64,000 bases of DNA from Polytrichum commune. Taxonomy: Eukaryota; Streptophyta; Polytrichopsida; Polytrichales; Polytrichaceae. The notes below the pieces were generated by a model that was not told the DNA's origin, did no database searches, and saw only the letters and a program-made list of their open reading frames with translations. The DNA is taken from contig OX485804.1 in assembly GCA_950295325.1 (NCBI GenBank), positions 13,766,001 to 13,830,000 of the forward strand. Reading direction: 5' to 3'. The stretch's first letter is position 1. Every line of letters starts with the position of its first letter. Position numbers and translations under genes: made by a program. Positions 1 to 13,079 of this stretch are shown here, in pieces.

Positions 1-1659
1 ACGAGATCACTCAATGGCTATATCAATATATAGAACTAATATCACGAATACCAAAAGGAGAGACTCAAGGGCAAAACACAACAAATCTCCAATTTTGATG
101 AAAATGAAGACATGGACTCCCAAGTGGAGAATGTTTCACCAGAGGCAGGTGGCAACTCTCTCCAACTCTCCCTTGTTGAGATCTCCAAATATGTGCAACA
201 AGTAGTAGCTCCTATATCCCCGCGCTTTGCCAAATGCACTCCTCCAACCCAACAATATCCCAACCCAAGTATTGAATACAAGTCGGAGAGCCAAAGTGCC
301 AAGCAAAGGAAAGATAATGGTTACACCTACACCCCAAGAGGCACATGGAGATTGCACAAAATGCCAACACACACTTAAAATAAGGTGGCAAACCTTAGCA
401 TTGGCATGACTGGACAAATTTGTACGGGATTCCAAATGCACGAAGTGGTTGTCATACAACATGGGAAAAATTTCTTGAATGAGAATAGGACCATTGAAGA
501 GTTTACCACCATTTGAATGCCCACAAATGAAGTTGATGGGTTCTAAACATTGAGGTGGTGGTGAATTTTGGTGAGAAACCTAGACCAAGATTCACTACCA
601 CCTCATTCGTAGTATGTCCTTGTACTATTGTACTTACCTACCATAGAGTATGCAAATTTTGTGCATGTTTAAATGAAACCCGACAATTATCTTGGGTGCC
701 CACCAATTTACATAAAGCATGTACCCCTTAGTCCAGTTAGGGGATCAACCAACTTATGAGTTAGTGAAGATAATTTAAGGATTTTCCAATTAATTTAATT
801 CACGTGCATATCACACGATGAGGATACATTGTTTATGGTAAATATTGGGGGACAAACTTATAGGGCGACTTGCCCTTTGTTGCAGTAAAGTGTGGCCCAC
901 AATATACACCGCAATGGATTAGAATAACATGGGTCCTTATACTTAAGGGTATTAACATTGCATCAATCTCTCCACAAACCCGTCCTACCCTAGGCAATTG
1001 CAATTGTAATTAGGTATACTATTTGCATATTACCAACATTTGTAGATGTGCAATTTTTAATTCAACCACATTTAAGAACATATTTTTAAATGGAAAAAAT
1101 TCAATCTTTGTTGAAGAGTGTTTCTGGAAATGCAATAAACATTGGAATCTTATATTGAACCGCACATGTAAGATGGGTATAAATTGGAATTCACTTTGCT
1201 AAAAGTCTCTCAAATGCACATTATTTTCAATCCAATAAAAATAGTGTAACCTACAAAGCAAATCTCCGATGTTATATATTGTGGGTTGGAGTCATGTGCA
1301 TCCATAGTACTATCCCCAGTGTTTTTAGTGTTGGGTTCCTCATTGGTAGTGTGGTCCACAATATTTCCCATAAAACATTGTAGCTAACATACAAGTTAGC
1401 GAGGTTTGACTATTCAAACCTCATGACCCTCACCCGCACTACTCCATCATGTTCAATAAAAGGTTGACCGATTACAAATGCGAGTTCATGTTGATTGTCC
1501 AAAATTTTCACATTCTATGCCCAAGTGTTGAGCATGGCATATATTACAAGTTTGTTGTGGCCCACATAATTTGAAAATAAATAAATAAATTCTCTCATTT
1601 TGGATGCCCCAAAAAGGTGTCCCCCACTTTGTAGTGAAAGAAAAACAAAAGTAATGATC
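1..1659. other. No supported gene
   Basis: AT-rich sequence with short chance ORFs on both strands; no domain, intron-exon structure or recognised repeat. Confidence 0.5.
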
Positions 1660-2133
1660 ACGTCACACACGAGCCAAGAGCCGTGACCATGAGATTGTGA
1701 GAGCCCAAAAGAAAGTATCCAAAGGCCGTCCCAAGACACCTCTAAAACCATGTAGTGTGAAGTCATATGTGATCAGGGCCCTCAACCAAATGCTATTTCA
1801 ATGAATTTCTATTCATGCGGATCCTCACACATGATAAAATAAAATAAATCAACGGTTGCGAGCGTTCCGTGTGCTATGGTCTCCTAGTTTCGTGTTAGGC
1901 CTACCTCCAGAGGTGGTTTTTGAAAATAGTCCAAGTGACCATGAAACATGATCCATTCGATGACATGTAAGACTCCATGTAGAGACTTTACATCCATCTT
2001 GCATTCACATACTTTGTTGGTCCCTCGAGCGTAGTGTGAAGTAGCGAACTTGGACCGGCTCCGCCTTTTCCACCAATGAGAGTGCTTGAAGTGTAATGGT
2101 CACGGGCTCTCAGTCTCATGTGTGAAGTGGCCC
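1660..2133 (+). mobile_element. PIF/Harbinger-like MITE, ~500-bp family, copy 1 (degraded left end)
   Basis: Homologous over its length to the elements at 6268, 16285 and 53037. Shared blocks are the left inverted repeat (CACACACGAGCCAAGAGCCG), the middle stretch around the CACATGATAAAATA and AGGTGGTTTTTGAAAA segments, and the right end (GTGTGAAGTGGCCC, then TAA). The first few bases of the left terminus are mutated, so that boundary is approximate. It has no coding capacity. Confidence 0.8.
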
Positions 2134-2160
2134 TAAATACCTCCTATTTGTAAAACTTCA

Positions 2161-2340
2161 TTGCTTATGAAGTGGTGGGTGTGTGCCCTTATCCAGCCAT
2201 CAATCGCATAAATTACTCTAATCGAAGCATGCACGTTTGTAAATTGAATTACATTAGGATTTAGGTCCAAAGAACTCCAAAATCGAGCATTCCAATTGGC
2301 CACATGATGTTTGGATCAAAGGTGTGTAAGGTAGACAACC
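2161..2340 (+). repeat. Direct repeat, left copy, flanking the LINE fragment
   Basis: This is about 75-80% similar by eye to 3319-3500 in the same orientation (shared AAGTGGTGGGTGTGTG, GCATGCACGTTTGTAAA, CCAAAGAACTCCAAAAT, GGATCAAAGGTGTGT). Confidence 0.7.
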
Positions 2341-2723
2341 CCATTTCCAATAACTCAAGCAATTTTGCATAAGTGTGGTACATGCGTGGTGATGGAGTGA
2401 TTTTCTACAAGCTGGAGAATTGATATCATGATGTTCAACAACAAAAAAAAATCACTGTTAATTTTGAAGTCATGAAATTACAGTAAATTTCATTCATATT
2501 GACAACAAATTTAATGTATCTTCTAGTTGTAAACCTTCATTGTCATAATACTTTGACAACCTAATATACTTTGTTGGCTCAATTTGGAGAACTACCCATA
2601 GAATTATACGCTCTCGAGCTCACTGCGGGTTTTCAACAACCGCTTGCTCACCTACCCTTCTCTAAGCTAGTCAATCAAACAACCTCACTCTTCCTGCCAC
2701 TTTGTTGAACAAGGATTTCACAC

Positions 2724-3240
2724 TTGGCCCAAATCATCAACCATGTGGAAGGCATCATGGGCTCTATCTCGTTGGGAAAACGCAACCACACCGAAATCGC
2801 ATTTGATGATATCAAGGAGACTTTTCTTGCTAAAGAGTGGAACTTTTTCCATCTCTCAAGGAAGAAACTAAACTACCTCCACCTCAAGGATTTTTTCAAA
2901 TATGAATTTGAATTGTACTTGAAAGGAAACCATTGACACCACCCAAAATGCAATATCATTGTTGCTTGCCACATCTCGAATCATAGACTTGCCATTGAAA
3001 TTGGACAGTGGTCAAGTGTCCCTATCTCTATAAACTATGCCACTTTTACTCTTGTGATGTAGTTGAAAACGAGGCACACTTTGTGTTAGATTATCCCGTA
3101 TACAATCCCATGAAAGATAAGTTTCCATCACTATTTGAGAATGTAGTATTAAGGAACCTCGAGTTTTTTTCTTTGCAATCGGACCAACAAGTTAACATTA
3201 GCCAGTGTCTCATTGGCTACCACACTTCGCCACTCTAAGA
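2724..3240 (+). pseudogene. Degenerate LINE-type reverse transcriptase, C-terminal zinc-binding region
   Basis: Three frame pieces read in order: KLNYLHLKDFFKYEFELYL (2724-2936); CHISNHRLAIEIGQWSS (about 2968-3020); then CHFYSCDVVENEAHFVLDYP (within 3008-3238). The order R/HISNHRLAIE-GxW, then C-x-x-C, xENEAHF and a DYP motif (C replaced by D-Y) matches the C-terminal zinc-binding end of non-LTR retrotransposon reverse transcriptases. Stops and frameshifts separate the pieces and no upstream RT core was found nearby. The fragment is flanked by ~180-bp direct repeats (2161-2340 and 3319-3500). Confidence 0.55.
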
Positions 3241-3318
3241 AATTAATTGGTTTCAAACCATTCTAATATACTTTAACTTCCATGAGCCCTTTGGCTTCAC
3301 GGATATTTAAATTCATTT

Positions 3319-3500
3319 CATGGCTTATACAAGTGGTGAGTGTGTGACCTTATCCGGACTTATCCCTTCAATCATATGAATTATTCTAATCGGAGCATGC
3401 ACATTTGTAAAGTGAAATACATAAGGGCTTAAGTCCAAAGAACTCCAAAATTGAGCATTTTGATTGGCCACGTGATCAAAGGTGTGTGAGATACATTAAG
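3319..3500 (+). repeat. Direct repeat, right copy, flanking the LINE fragment
   Basis: Partner of 2161-2340, about 1.16 kb away in direct orientation, with the reverse-transcriptase remnant between them. Confidence 0.7.
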
Positions 3501-4295
3501 GACCAAGTCCAAAGTACAACGTGCAAATGAACCGATACTTATGTGGTCCTACATCAAAGGAAAAATTGAAGCAATGTTGGAATCCCTACTTTGGACCCAC
3601 CCTAAGCAGCCAAATCCTTTATGCCCCCTTTATATGGTCTTACCTCTCTAGAATATATCACTCCACACTTACAATATGATATGATATGATATGAATTAAT
3701 CACTAGAACATAATGTTATCATGATATTTATTGATGATTTTTTAGTGGTGTAGTTAACTTCAACTAGAGAGGTAAATTCATATACAATGAAACCATTGAT
3801 TCTAACTTGTACATCTCTTATAGTTCTCATTGTAGTTCATCGCTTGAGGTGACAACCACACAATAATATGGAATGAGAAAGTCTCGTAAATGTGCCATAG
3901 CGAAATTACCGTCATTTCTACACTAATTTATGACGTATGTTATATGTGTGTGGTTTATGGTGCAACCACTTCCTTGTTGAGTGATGCATAAGAATGATGG
4001 CAATCTTCTATCTACAAACTCCTTGAGGCTAAACCGTCATGTAATGTGATTTGGAGAACTATGTTGATTCTTGTCAATATAAGTAGTATGGGAGGTGGAA
4101 AATTTGTTGAATTCCATAGAACCAATTTTTTCCACTTGCACACTCTACATGAATAAATAACCAAAATTGGGCAATTTGACATGAATTTGAACCCGTTGGC
4201 CCTACCCTACTGAAGATTTTTTTGGGTGCAAGGTGGGGTTTATTATTCATCTTGCAGTGGTTGGGCTTTTGGCTTCCCACCTAGCTAGCTAGGAT

Positions 4296-4420
4296 CCCCC
4301 CCCCCCCCCGGTCAAGTAGATAGAAGATTTCACAACGGGAATCAAACCACCAACCACTCCATTTGAAAATGGGTACCTCTCCACTGTCACCTGGTAGTTT
4401 AAGATCATCTGAGACCAACA
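4296..4420 (-). mobile_element. tRNA-derived SINE-like repeat, family 2, copy B
   Basis: This aligns with the repeat at 24.93-25.08 kb. On the minus strand it shares the GGTCTCAGATGATC start, GTGGAGAGGTACCC, GAGTGGTTGGTGGTTTGATTC (B-box with one change) and CTACTTGACC near the 3' side. A run of 13 C lies at its left edge. Boundaries are approximate. Confidence 0.55.
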
Positions 4421-5129
4421 CACTCTACATATGAAAAGTTGGGATAGTTGACACACATGATGTATTCCAATAATTTAGACGAATTTGGATTGGTTGAGTT
4501 GGTTGAAATTATATTTTCTTCCTCATTGTCTTACCGTTAATCACCAAGAGTGAGTGAACTTTTATGTACTCTTATTTCCATTGGTGGGATACATTAAGGA
4601 GGTTAAATTTGTTAAAGTGTTGAAATTGAAAGCAACCAAAGAACGAATATTTTTAGTTGTAAGTGAATCTGATGAAGGAGAGGTTTCCGTTATTCCATGA
4701 GTGGGTAGGGAGAGGGGAGAGAGAGGGTCTTGGGTTTGGAGGCTTTTGATGAGAATGGCATGAAGATAGAATAAGAAAAGGCACGAGCAAGGCAAATTTC
4801 AATTGCAATTGTTGTTGAATGGGTGTGTACTTGAGACAATTTTTCATTAGTGAGGCATTTTCAAGTGGTTTGCAAGGAGAAACTCTTCAGACCTTCGACA
4901 ACTAACCAACTAATTCAATTATTAGTTAATTAGTTGCCTTTCATAATTATATAGTTGTTCACGATTTTAACCTACCAAAAAGTGTAGTTAATTATAGTTG
5001 TTCTACATTTGGTATAACAACAAATATAGTTAATTATAGTTATATATATTTAGCTAACTAAAGTTGAGCGTAGCTTGTTCACAAAATTATGTTGTAGTGT
5101 TTTTTTGTTTTGTCTTTTGTCTTTTGTTT

Positions 5130-5225
5130 TTTTGGCACAAATTGCGAAAATCAATTGCAAAGGAAGCCAAAATACAACCAACCCGGGCAAGCCAGTGCAA
5201 CCCGAATGAAAAGCAAGATGTAGTG
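5130..5225. repeat. Short dispersed repeat next to poly-T, copy 1
   Basis: TTTTTTTGGCACAAATTG, AATCAATTGCAAAGGAAGCC, AAAATACAACCAACCCGG. A second copy lies at 22370-22465. The T-run edge and ragged similarity suggest the 3' end of a retroposon on the minus strand. Confidence 0.5.
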
Positions 5226-6267
5226 TTGTAGTGTCACTAGTGTGTTATTTGTGTTGGTGATGTACATGGAGGTTGTTCCGGAGCCCAACCTATGAGTGAT
5301 CATATAAAGATGTTTCTTGATGATTCTTATTGGCTTAAGGATATCAAAGACCCTCAACTGAAGCAAATCAAGAGGCAAACTTCTTTGAATATATAATAAT
5401 ACGTGGAATTTTTCTAGTTAACTAGAGTTGTTCTTCAAATCGGTTTGAAATTTTTCTAGTAAAGTATAGTTGTTCCCTAAAATGTATTGAAAACAAAAAT
5501 CTAGTTAATTATGGTTATTTTGGCAGTTGTCCAAGGTTTGAAACTCTTGGAAGCGCCTTTGTTGTGCTTGTGAATGTGAAGCATGTGGATTAATTGTTGG
5601 GTGTTTGCATTTGACAAGCATGTGGGGCCATGTATTAGTTTGAGGGGCATCGTCTAACACGTGGGGTCAAACATAAGAGAAAGTTTTCCGGGCCAAAATA
5701 ATGTTTTGCGACAGTTGCCCTTGTACTATATATGTATTGCACGATTTGCGTGTTTGGGTGATTTGAGGGGGTTGGGACCGTTAGAATAGTCCCCAAAAAT
5801 GGAGTGTCAATAAAGGCATTGTTGGCCCATTTGTGCAATGCAATGTGTTGGGAGCCGATTGCCTATCTTAGGATTGCATCCCAAAGGATTTGATCACGAA
5901 GGTAGAATGAGTTACATGGTAGATGTGGATGAGACTTCCACCCATCTCTTCTAGGGAATAGAGAGCAATAGCAATAGTCTCGTTCACCATGTATACCACT
6001 ATGTTGCCTTTGAAGCCAATGTGAGAACACACTTCATAATAAACTTTATACCTAACTCTCAACCCTAGGTTGGGGTTTCGGGGGATTTTATTTACAACGG
6101 TGCCTTTTCTTTTTCCCAATGACATTTCGCTTCTCACAATCATCTCGAGCTCCAAATTTCGTTCAAGTGCAATATTGTGTCCTCTAGATCATAACCATGT
6201 TGTGCATCACCAAAACAAGTACTTCTAAATAAATAAATAAATAACTAAACGACTCCTACGTAACTTA

Positions 6268-6767
6268 GGGCCGCTTCACACAAAAGCCAAGAGTCGTGAC
6301 CATGAGATTGTGAGAGCCTGAAAGAAAGTGTCCAAAGGTTGTCTCAACACACCTCCAAAACCATGTAGTGTGGTCACGGATCCTCAAGTGTAGTGTGAAG
6401 TCATGTGTGACCGGGCCCTCAACCAAATGCTCTTTCAATGAATTTTTATTCGTGCGGGTCCTCACGCATGATAAAATAGAATAAATCAAAGGTTGTGAGC
6501 GTTCGGAGTGCCAATGATCTCCTTGTTTTATGTCAAGCCTACCCCCAAGAGGTGGTTTTAACACATAGTCCAAGTGACCATGAAACATGATCCATTCGAT
6601 GTCATGTAAGAACCCATGTAGACTTTACATCCATCTTGCATTCACTTACTCCCTTGGTCACTCAAGCGTAGTGTGAAGTGAACTTGGACCGGCTTCACCT
6701 TTTCCACCAATGAGGGTGCTTGAAGTGTAATGGTCACGGGCTATCAATCTCGTGTGTGAAGTGGCCC
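6268..6767 (+). mobile_element. PIF/Harbinger-like MITE, ~500-bp family, copy 2 (intact, TTA duplication)
   Basis: A 500-bp element with terminal inverted repeats beginning GGGCCGCTTCACACA (left) and GGGCCACTTCACACA (right, reverse complement). TTA flanks it at 6265-6267 and 6768-6770. A 3-bp TTA duplication with GGG/GGC-starting ends is the hallmark of Tourist-type PIF/Harbinger MITEs. It is in the same orientation as copy 1. The minus-strand ORF at 6265-6588 lies within it and is not a gene. Confidence 0.88.
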
Positions 6768-6769
6768 TT

Positions 6770-8689
6770 ACATACATGAAAATGATGCTAACTTCCTCCA
6801 TGTGACAAATCTATAGTTTTTTTTAGTTTTTTTTAGTTTTTTTCTACAAAAGTATAGAATATAGGCATTGACTAGTTTGGAATACATGTTTGCAATTTAT
6901 TCCTATTCTTTAAACCATCCTCGATATTACAACACATTTTTGCGAGACCAAAATTTTTAGTTTAAAATTCCCTTTTTTATACGACTACGACACTCGATAA
7001 TGCGACATCTAGAATCTCCATTTTGTCATATTAAAGAGGTAGTTAATGTTCAAATTCCTTTCATCTATGTTATGTACATCTAAAATACATCCATTCTCAC
7101 TTGGGAACTACTTGGGAACTTCACTTATCATGGGGAATGGACATGGTTAGGTCAGAGTGGCCTCCTGCCTAGTACGTTGCCTTGTACACGGGTGATATAG
7201 TATCACCAATATCTTTGTGCACTCGCATTCTCGCGATCTCCAAGAAGGGGAAGAGATTACTGAGCTAAAATTGAGTACATATGAGTTGGTGGATGTTGCT
7301 TTGGAAATCGATTATGCACAAGACTTTGATCTTAATGTTGATCTAGATTCAGTAGATGTGGACGATGTTGCTCCACCTACATGCATCGTCGTTGTCTAGC
7401 TTCTTATTAGAGAACTCTTTATACATTGGTGTTAATGACATTATTAACTTTCAAACGTGAGTAGGGAATTTAGATGAGATGACAGTTGCTAACTTGGGTA
7501 GGCAACACCAAAAACCTTTGAACTCTAATTTCAAGAGTTGTTGAGAACATTCGTATTTGTTGGAAGTTATAAGTTATTATTCCATACCATCTATATCGCT
7601 TAAACTCGTTGTGCATGTTCTTAAGCTCATATTACTTAGGTTGTTTTTGTATTCCCTCAATCATACAACAACTTTACGCCATTTGTCATAGTAATGAGAA
7701 GACGACACCTCAATAGTACGATTTTTTTGGGTTTCCAACACGTGGCATATTAAAGAGGGAGAATAGTAGTTGGATCTCAGACCATGAGATCCCAACTACC
7801 TATAAGATTCTGCCAAGAATTACAGCAAGAAATTTGTGTATAAGTAGCCCGCATGCAAGGAGGAAAAGCACTACCGGGGCTTCATGCATGAATCACTTAA
7901 GCTATGTGGGCCACCTTTTTTTAGTCCCTTTAATGTATGCTTTTACTTTGAGGAGTTTGACCCACATCGATCTTGTTTTTCCCTTTCTCTTTCTCTCTCC
8001 CCCCGCTTTTATTCTTTGATTCTCTCCTCCTTTCCACGGGGAGGTCACTTCATTGTCAAGTTGACACCACGTGCGGACAAAGTTTGCTACCCCTATATTA
8101 CATGCCATATATAATTTTAAAATTTATGATATTTTTTCTACATATACATAACCATCGATAGTATCTTTTGTATAATTTTTTGAAATTTTTGGTCATCTTT
8201 ATTTTTTTAGTAATTTTTTTAGTTCAATTCTGTGTCATTCTAGTTAGAAACAATATGTTTTATGAAAAAAACAAATCATCAAATTTAGTTACCACTTTTG
8301 ACTATGTCATAGGTATTGTGTATATCTACTCATGAAAAACATTTGATAAAATTTTGACCCATTTTGGTGGTGCAACTTACCAAAAAAATTTTTGGTCGCA
8401 CGTGGTGTTCAACTTGACAATGGAGTGATCTACCCGTGCTCCTTTCTCAATCTTTGTGGATCCCATCTCCTTCTCTCAAGTCTTAGTATTGTAGGTTGAT
8501 AGTAGGTTGGGTGGAAAATAATTCAAAAATAATGAATCCCATTTTTTTAATTATTAGGCTAGATGGTCTAAATGAAAAGGAAAAATAATCATCAAAATGT
8601 CTAAAATTTAGGAAATATGTTGCCTTTAATATCTCAATCTAAAATCATGAATGAACCAAAAAAAGTAACAATACATGAATTTGTATGTA

Positions 8690-8692
<3 letters not shown>
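6770..8692. other. No supported gene
   Basis: AT-rich. It includes a 60-residue acidic ORF (7217-7399, ending DLDSVDVDDVAPPT) that could be a transposase tail, but nothing confirms this. T-rich tracts occur at 6815-6845 and 8170-8225. Confidence 0.4.

Positions 8693-8731
<39 letters not shown>
8693..8731. repeat. (TA)n microsatellite
   Basis: A run of about 18 TA dinucleotides. The Ile-Tyr-rich ORF crossing it (8617-8808) is spurious. Confidence 0.95.
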
Positions 8732-8849
8732 TTGTATGTATATGTCTAGTTTACAAAAATGTTTTTATGGACCGTGTAAGCCCTGTTTGGAAATTAACTA
8801 ATTACTAGGCAAGATTTGCCCAACTTGCTATGCATCAACATACGGTATA

Positions 8850-9225
8850 CTACCCTAAATATCGTATTTGGTGTCACCGATCCTATTTGTCTTGCTAAAT
8901 GCTATTTGTAAACTACATGTGTAGTGTTGTCGACACTAAATGTAGACCTGACCTTCTATGTCACTCTTTGTAAAAATAGACATTTGATCATCATCGATAT
9001 AGAATGTTGCAATTATTGTTACTTACAATGCTTTTTCATCCAAATTTCAATTCATGACAATATTTCATTACAAAAGTGTTAGGATGCCAAATATGCCAAA
9101 AGAGGATAAACCAAAAGGCAACTTGGGTTGACAATATTTGGAAACCTATTCACAATTTATGGGATTTGAAACTTTACTCACTATGTTATTTTATGTCATA
9201 AAATAAAACAAAATGTTATTCTTAT
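8850..9225. mobile_element. MITE related to the 26.47-kb element, degraded right end
   Basis: It starts CTACCCTAAATATCGTATTT, GGTGTCACC and aligns with the 26.47-kb copy through GTCACTCTTTG, TTTTTCATCCAAATTTC and AACTTGGGTTGACAATA. The right terminus is not clear. Confidence 0.55.
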
Positions 9226-10492
9226 GCGACACTGATGATCGAAATGCAAAACATGTCTTTGTAACCAAGGGCACTCATGTTGTGTGTGTTTGAACTTAAA
9301 TCTTCAGTAACAATAAGGTATTTAGCCGATTCATAACTCGCACCTGGAAGTTAAGCTAATTTAGAGAGGGTCACTTTGGACATAATTAAGTACAAACTAA
9401 AAGATTGTAGCTCCAATACACATTTGTGTGCAAAGAGAGGCCCAAACTTGACCTCTTGGACACTTAAGGGCTAGCCTAGATCCCATGGGAACTTGAAAAT
9501 CCTCCCTTTTTGAAGCTACACTCTAAACTCCGTAGTATCACACACGTGGCAACCAAAGTGCGTGTGACATTACGGAGTTTTGTAGTGTTAACATGGATCC
9601 GTGACACTATAGAATTAGTGTAGCACGTGACACTATGGAATAACACAAAGTGCAACATTTTAATGGTGTGGTGTGGTCCACTCCACTTGACCTCCCGGAC
9701 AATGTGGCATATGCATGTACCAACATTCAACAAGTGTCATAAGAAGAAGAATAAGAAGGTGACACTCCACATATTGACACATAGCGCAATGCAAGCATGT
9801 GGGTTGACTTCTTTAGTAGTTGCATTAATGACAAAATTTGTGATATAAGGGAGAGAAATGAGACAATAAGGAGTGAGATTTGAACCACGCATATTCGTTC
9901 CTTAGGGTTTTGGGATATTAGAGAGTGAGTGACTTTATGGGGGTTGATATTATGGAGTTCAAGGTGTACTACTAAAATTGTGTGAATTCAAAGATGAAAT
10001 GGCGACACCATGACTTATGTTGGTGGCAACATCGGAGTTATCTTGTCTCTTTTGTTAAGGTTTGTTTTTTTGGCACCCCCAAACCCTAATAGCAAATAGC
10101 CAAGGCCCTCCATATCCATTTATCCAATGAAAGGTGGACACGTGCAATGAATACATCTCAAAAAAATGGAAAAGAATGCCACCTAGGCTTATGAGTTGGC
10201 AACCACGTGGCAATGATATTCATGGTGATTGTGCACCTAAAATAGTCGGTTGTAACATAAGATATAAGCTCAACACTATAGCACCCTTCCCACTTTGTCG
10301 AAGTCAAAAATACTACAAGGTACCATTCCAACTCTCATCGTTACATCACCACATGCTTCCCTCGTGTTATTCCAAGTGGCATCTTTTACTTGAGATTCAA
10401 GCTCGTAGCCTCTTTGGGAGGGAGGGGATTGAGGTAGAAGCACCTATCGCAAATGCTTTTAGGGTGAGAGGAAAGTTTCGCGTGTGAGCATA

Positions 10493-10677
10493 CTTGTCAT
10501 TCATCCAATGAAAATGTCCTAAATTGATATGTAGTCAAGAGGTTGATTATTTTTAGTTGATTTAGCACTGGAATTAGTTCTAAAGATCCCATATATGTTT
10601 AATCCAAGTCATTTGTCTTGAATAAGCCACAAACTTGTAGGGAGTCAAGTGTTTTTAAACTTTAGATGGAAGAGAGG
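10493..10677. mobile_element. Small foldback MITE, TA-flanked, copy 3
   Basis: 185 bp. Ends CTTGTCATTCATCCAATGA and TTAGATGGAAGAGAGG, TA on both sides; more diverged than copies 1 and 2. Confidence 0.65.
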
Positions 10678-11081
10678 TATGTATGTATGTGATAATTATC
10701 CATGGCCTACTTTGAGCACCACGTTCCCTTACCGAGCTTATACAAACTATATCATAATTTGCTTGGAGTTACAATTATGTTGTGAGCGCAATGACTTTAA
10801 GATCACACATATGAAAATATATATGATTTATATGTAAATATTTAGACCTACAAACTTCATTTCACCCATCCTAGTTACAGAGCCCTCACCCCAAAGTGGA
10901 CAAGTGTTGATTGTTGATGTTTTGTCTCCTTCAATCAATGAGTTGCGTTTTTTAGTCCTTAGATTAATACATATAGTGTTCATGTTGAAGTATTAAGTCA
11001 TCCACTTTGGGGGGAAAGTAGGTGTCGGAATTGGGGCTCGTGACATAATTGGGCACTTCTACCTTATCACATACGAACATA

Positions 11082-11269
11082 CTCCTCATTCATCCGCCAT
11101 AAAAGTCCTGAAATAGAATGCATGCTCTATGGTTTATTTTGAGTTATTTGGCACCATAGTTAGCTTGAAAGACCCCAAATTATTCCAGTCCAACAACCCA
11201 AGTCATTTGAGATGAACCGGCCACAAACATGTCGAGGGTCAAGAAGACTTTATGTTGGATGGTGAGAGG
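11082..11269. mobile_element. Small foldback MITE, TA-flanked, copy 2
   Basis: 188 bp. Ends CTCCTCATTCATCCGCCATA and TATGTTGGATGGTGAGAGG, TA on both sides. Same family as 59062-59234. Confidence 0.72.
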
Positions 11270-11369
11270 TAAGCTTGTAAGCAATAATTCTCCTTCCCCA
11301 CATCATTGCCATAAGTGCCTAGCTAAGTAGAGATTTATACCCATCTTCTTTACATCTTTAAAGTCATAT

Positions 11370-11800
11370 TAGATAACATTATTCAGCCATGTGGGTCGGT
11401 TCCATGACCTTGGACTATGCTAATCATATTCCGTGGGCCTCTTGAAGGTCGGATGTTTGTTCAAGAATGCTTTCATGCTGACACTTGGAAATTTGTGTGA
11501 AGTTATATTCCTAACATTATTAACACGAATCAATGTTCATCCCGACACTGTCCACAAGAAACATTGTCCATCCCAATTATTATTCATTGGAAATATAATT
11601 TTTAGCATCACTATTACCACAACTACCGACATTAGTCACAATATTCTTAATATTCATAACAACACTATTCATTATTCATACCAACGTCAATTTCTTCTTA
11701 TTTTCTAAGTTAATTCTCATGAAGGTAAGATAATGGAAGCCCATGTCATGTCTTAAATATAGAGTAAAATACAAGCATTCCACTAAATATTGTTATGCAC
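11370..11800 (+). repeat. Dispersed repeat family with ACTATTCA motifs, copy 1
   Basis: Shares AGCCATGTGGGTCGGTTCCA and GAAATTTGTGTGAAGTTATA-type blocks with 51885-52095, and CATGAAGGTAAGATA-type blocks with 62520-62840. Low-complexity CACTATTCAT tracts in between. No gene seen. Confidence 0.55.
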
Positions 11801-12699
11801 GCATGCTAGTTCATCCTATTGATGCAAGGGGATTATGAATGCCTCTATAAAACACACTCCCGCCTTTTTCTTTTATCCTATCCTTTTTTCCTCTTTGAGA
11901 ATAATTTAGGAAACCAATGGGAAAACAAGTCACTCTTAGAGTAGGTATCAATGAAGCAATATCAATATTACACTTACCTTGGATGTAATACCAACCAAGG
12001 TGACATAGATAGGCATGTGATGACGCACCTAATTCTAAGTGGTGAACTATGATTGCATATTACACTCAACGCAATGTGAGATCCATTCTCATGGTGATTG
12101 CTACGACATTGCAAAACTTTCTCATTGTGTGAGGATACTTAGTCCACACTCTATCACAATTGTTCGGTGAAAGGGCATATGGAAAATTTGAGCTTTAGAT
12201 GTGTGTTTAGGGACATTCAATGGTTACAAGTACTCCCCACCGACATCCGGGGAAGGTTTTGGGCAAAGTTGTTGAAATCCGAGCGTTTTCAACTCCAAAC
12301 AATTATATATTGATATCTTTGGCTTTATCTACCATAGTAACAAGGGGAACTCTTGAATATAATAGGGTCAACATGCTCAAATTCATGTCGGTGGAACACA
12401 CGGATGTTAAATTTATTTTCTTTCCATTGGAGTTATCATGTGTTAATTTAAGATACATTCTATACATTCCTAGAAAATGATCAACAATTTTCCTTACACT
12501 CTTGAACTTAGAGCTGGTTTCTTCTCAAACTCAACCGGCTTATCTATAACTAGTGATTGCATCTCCCATCTTTGGATGCGATTCTACGTCCCTTCAAACT
12601 CCGTCCCTTCAAACTTCCATGCACAAATATGCCGAAAGCTCTTCTTATTATTCAAAACGTTGTCGAAGCCGAGACTTGTGTAACATATGAGTTTTCACT

Positions 12700-13079
12700 G
12701 AGGCACCACGGGCCTTGGCTTGGTGGTTAGGGCTCATGGCCCCCAATGAGGAGGTTGTGGGTTCTATTCCCCATGCCAGCGTGGTGCTCACCACCTTAGT
12801 CCACCCAACTATGGTGGGGGGTCCTTGGACCTTGTTGTATGGGTACCTCAAAGCCCTTTGGGGGGGATACTATGTCCGGTATCTTCAAGGCACTACTGTA
12901 GTGGCTAGCTAGGAACTTGTATAGTGTGTCACTATAGTGTCCATCCTCGAAAGGGGAGAGTAGTATTTGTCCCAATGTCCCCTTGTCCAGTGGGCATTGG
13001 GTCATTGACATTACGAACAAACACTTTATTCACGCCGGCCCCTTGCTTGGAAAGGGGTTGGAGTTTCTATCTATCTATT
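12700..13079 (+). mobile_element. tRNA-derived SINE, full length (380 bp, 12-bp target duplication)
   Basis: The head resembles a tRNA gene with an internal Pol III promoter: an A-box-like TGGCTTGGTGG near 12717 and a B-box-like GGGTTCTATTCCC near 12759. A non-tRNA body follows, ending in a TCTATCTATCTA tail. It is flanked by perfect 12-bp duplications, TGAGTTTTCACT (12688-12699 and 13080-13091), as left by LINE-driven retroposition. A 5'-truncated copy with the same 3' end lies at 17841-17910. ORFs overlapping the SINE are not genes. Confidence 0.85.

Noticed and set aside
7217-7399. Acidic 60-residue ORF as a hAT transposase tail
   Set aside because: Composition is suggestive but no hAT dimerisation motif is visible and no flanking element ends were found.
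12700-12775. Functional tRNA gene
   Set aside because: A- and B-box-like motifs are present but the acceptor and anticodon stems do not form; flanking 12-bp duplications show it is a SINE.
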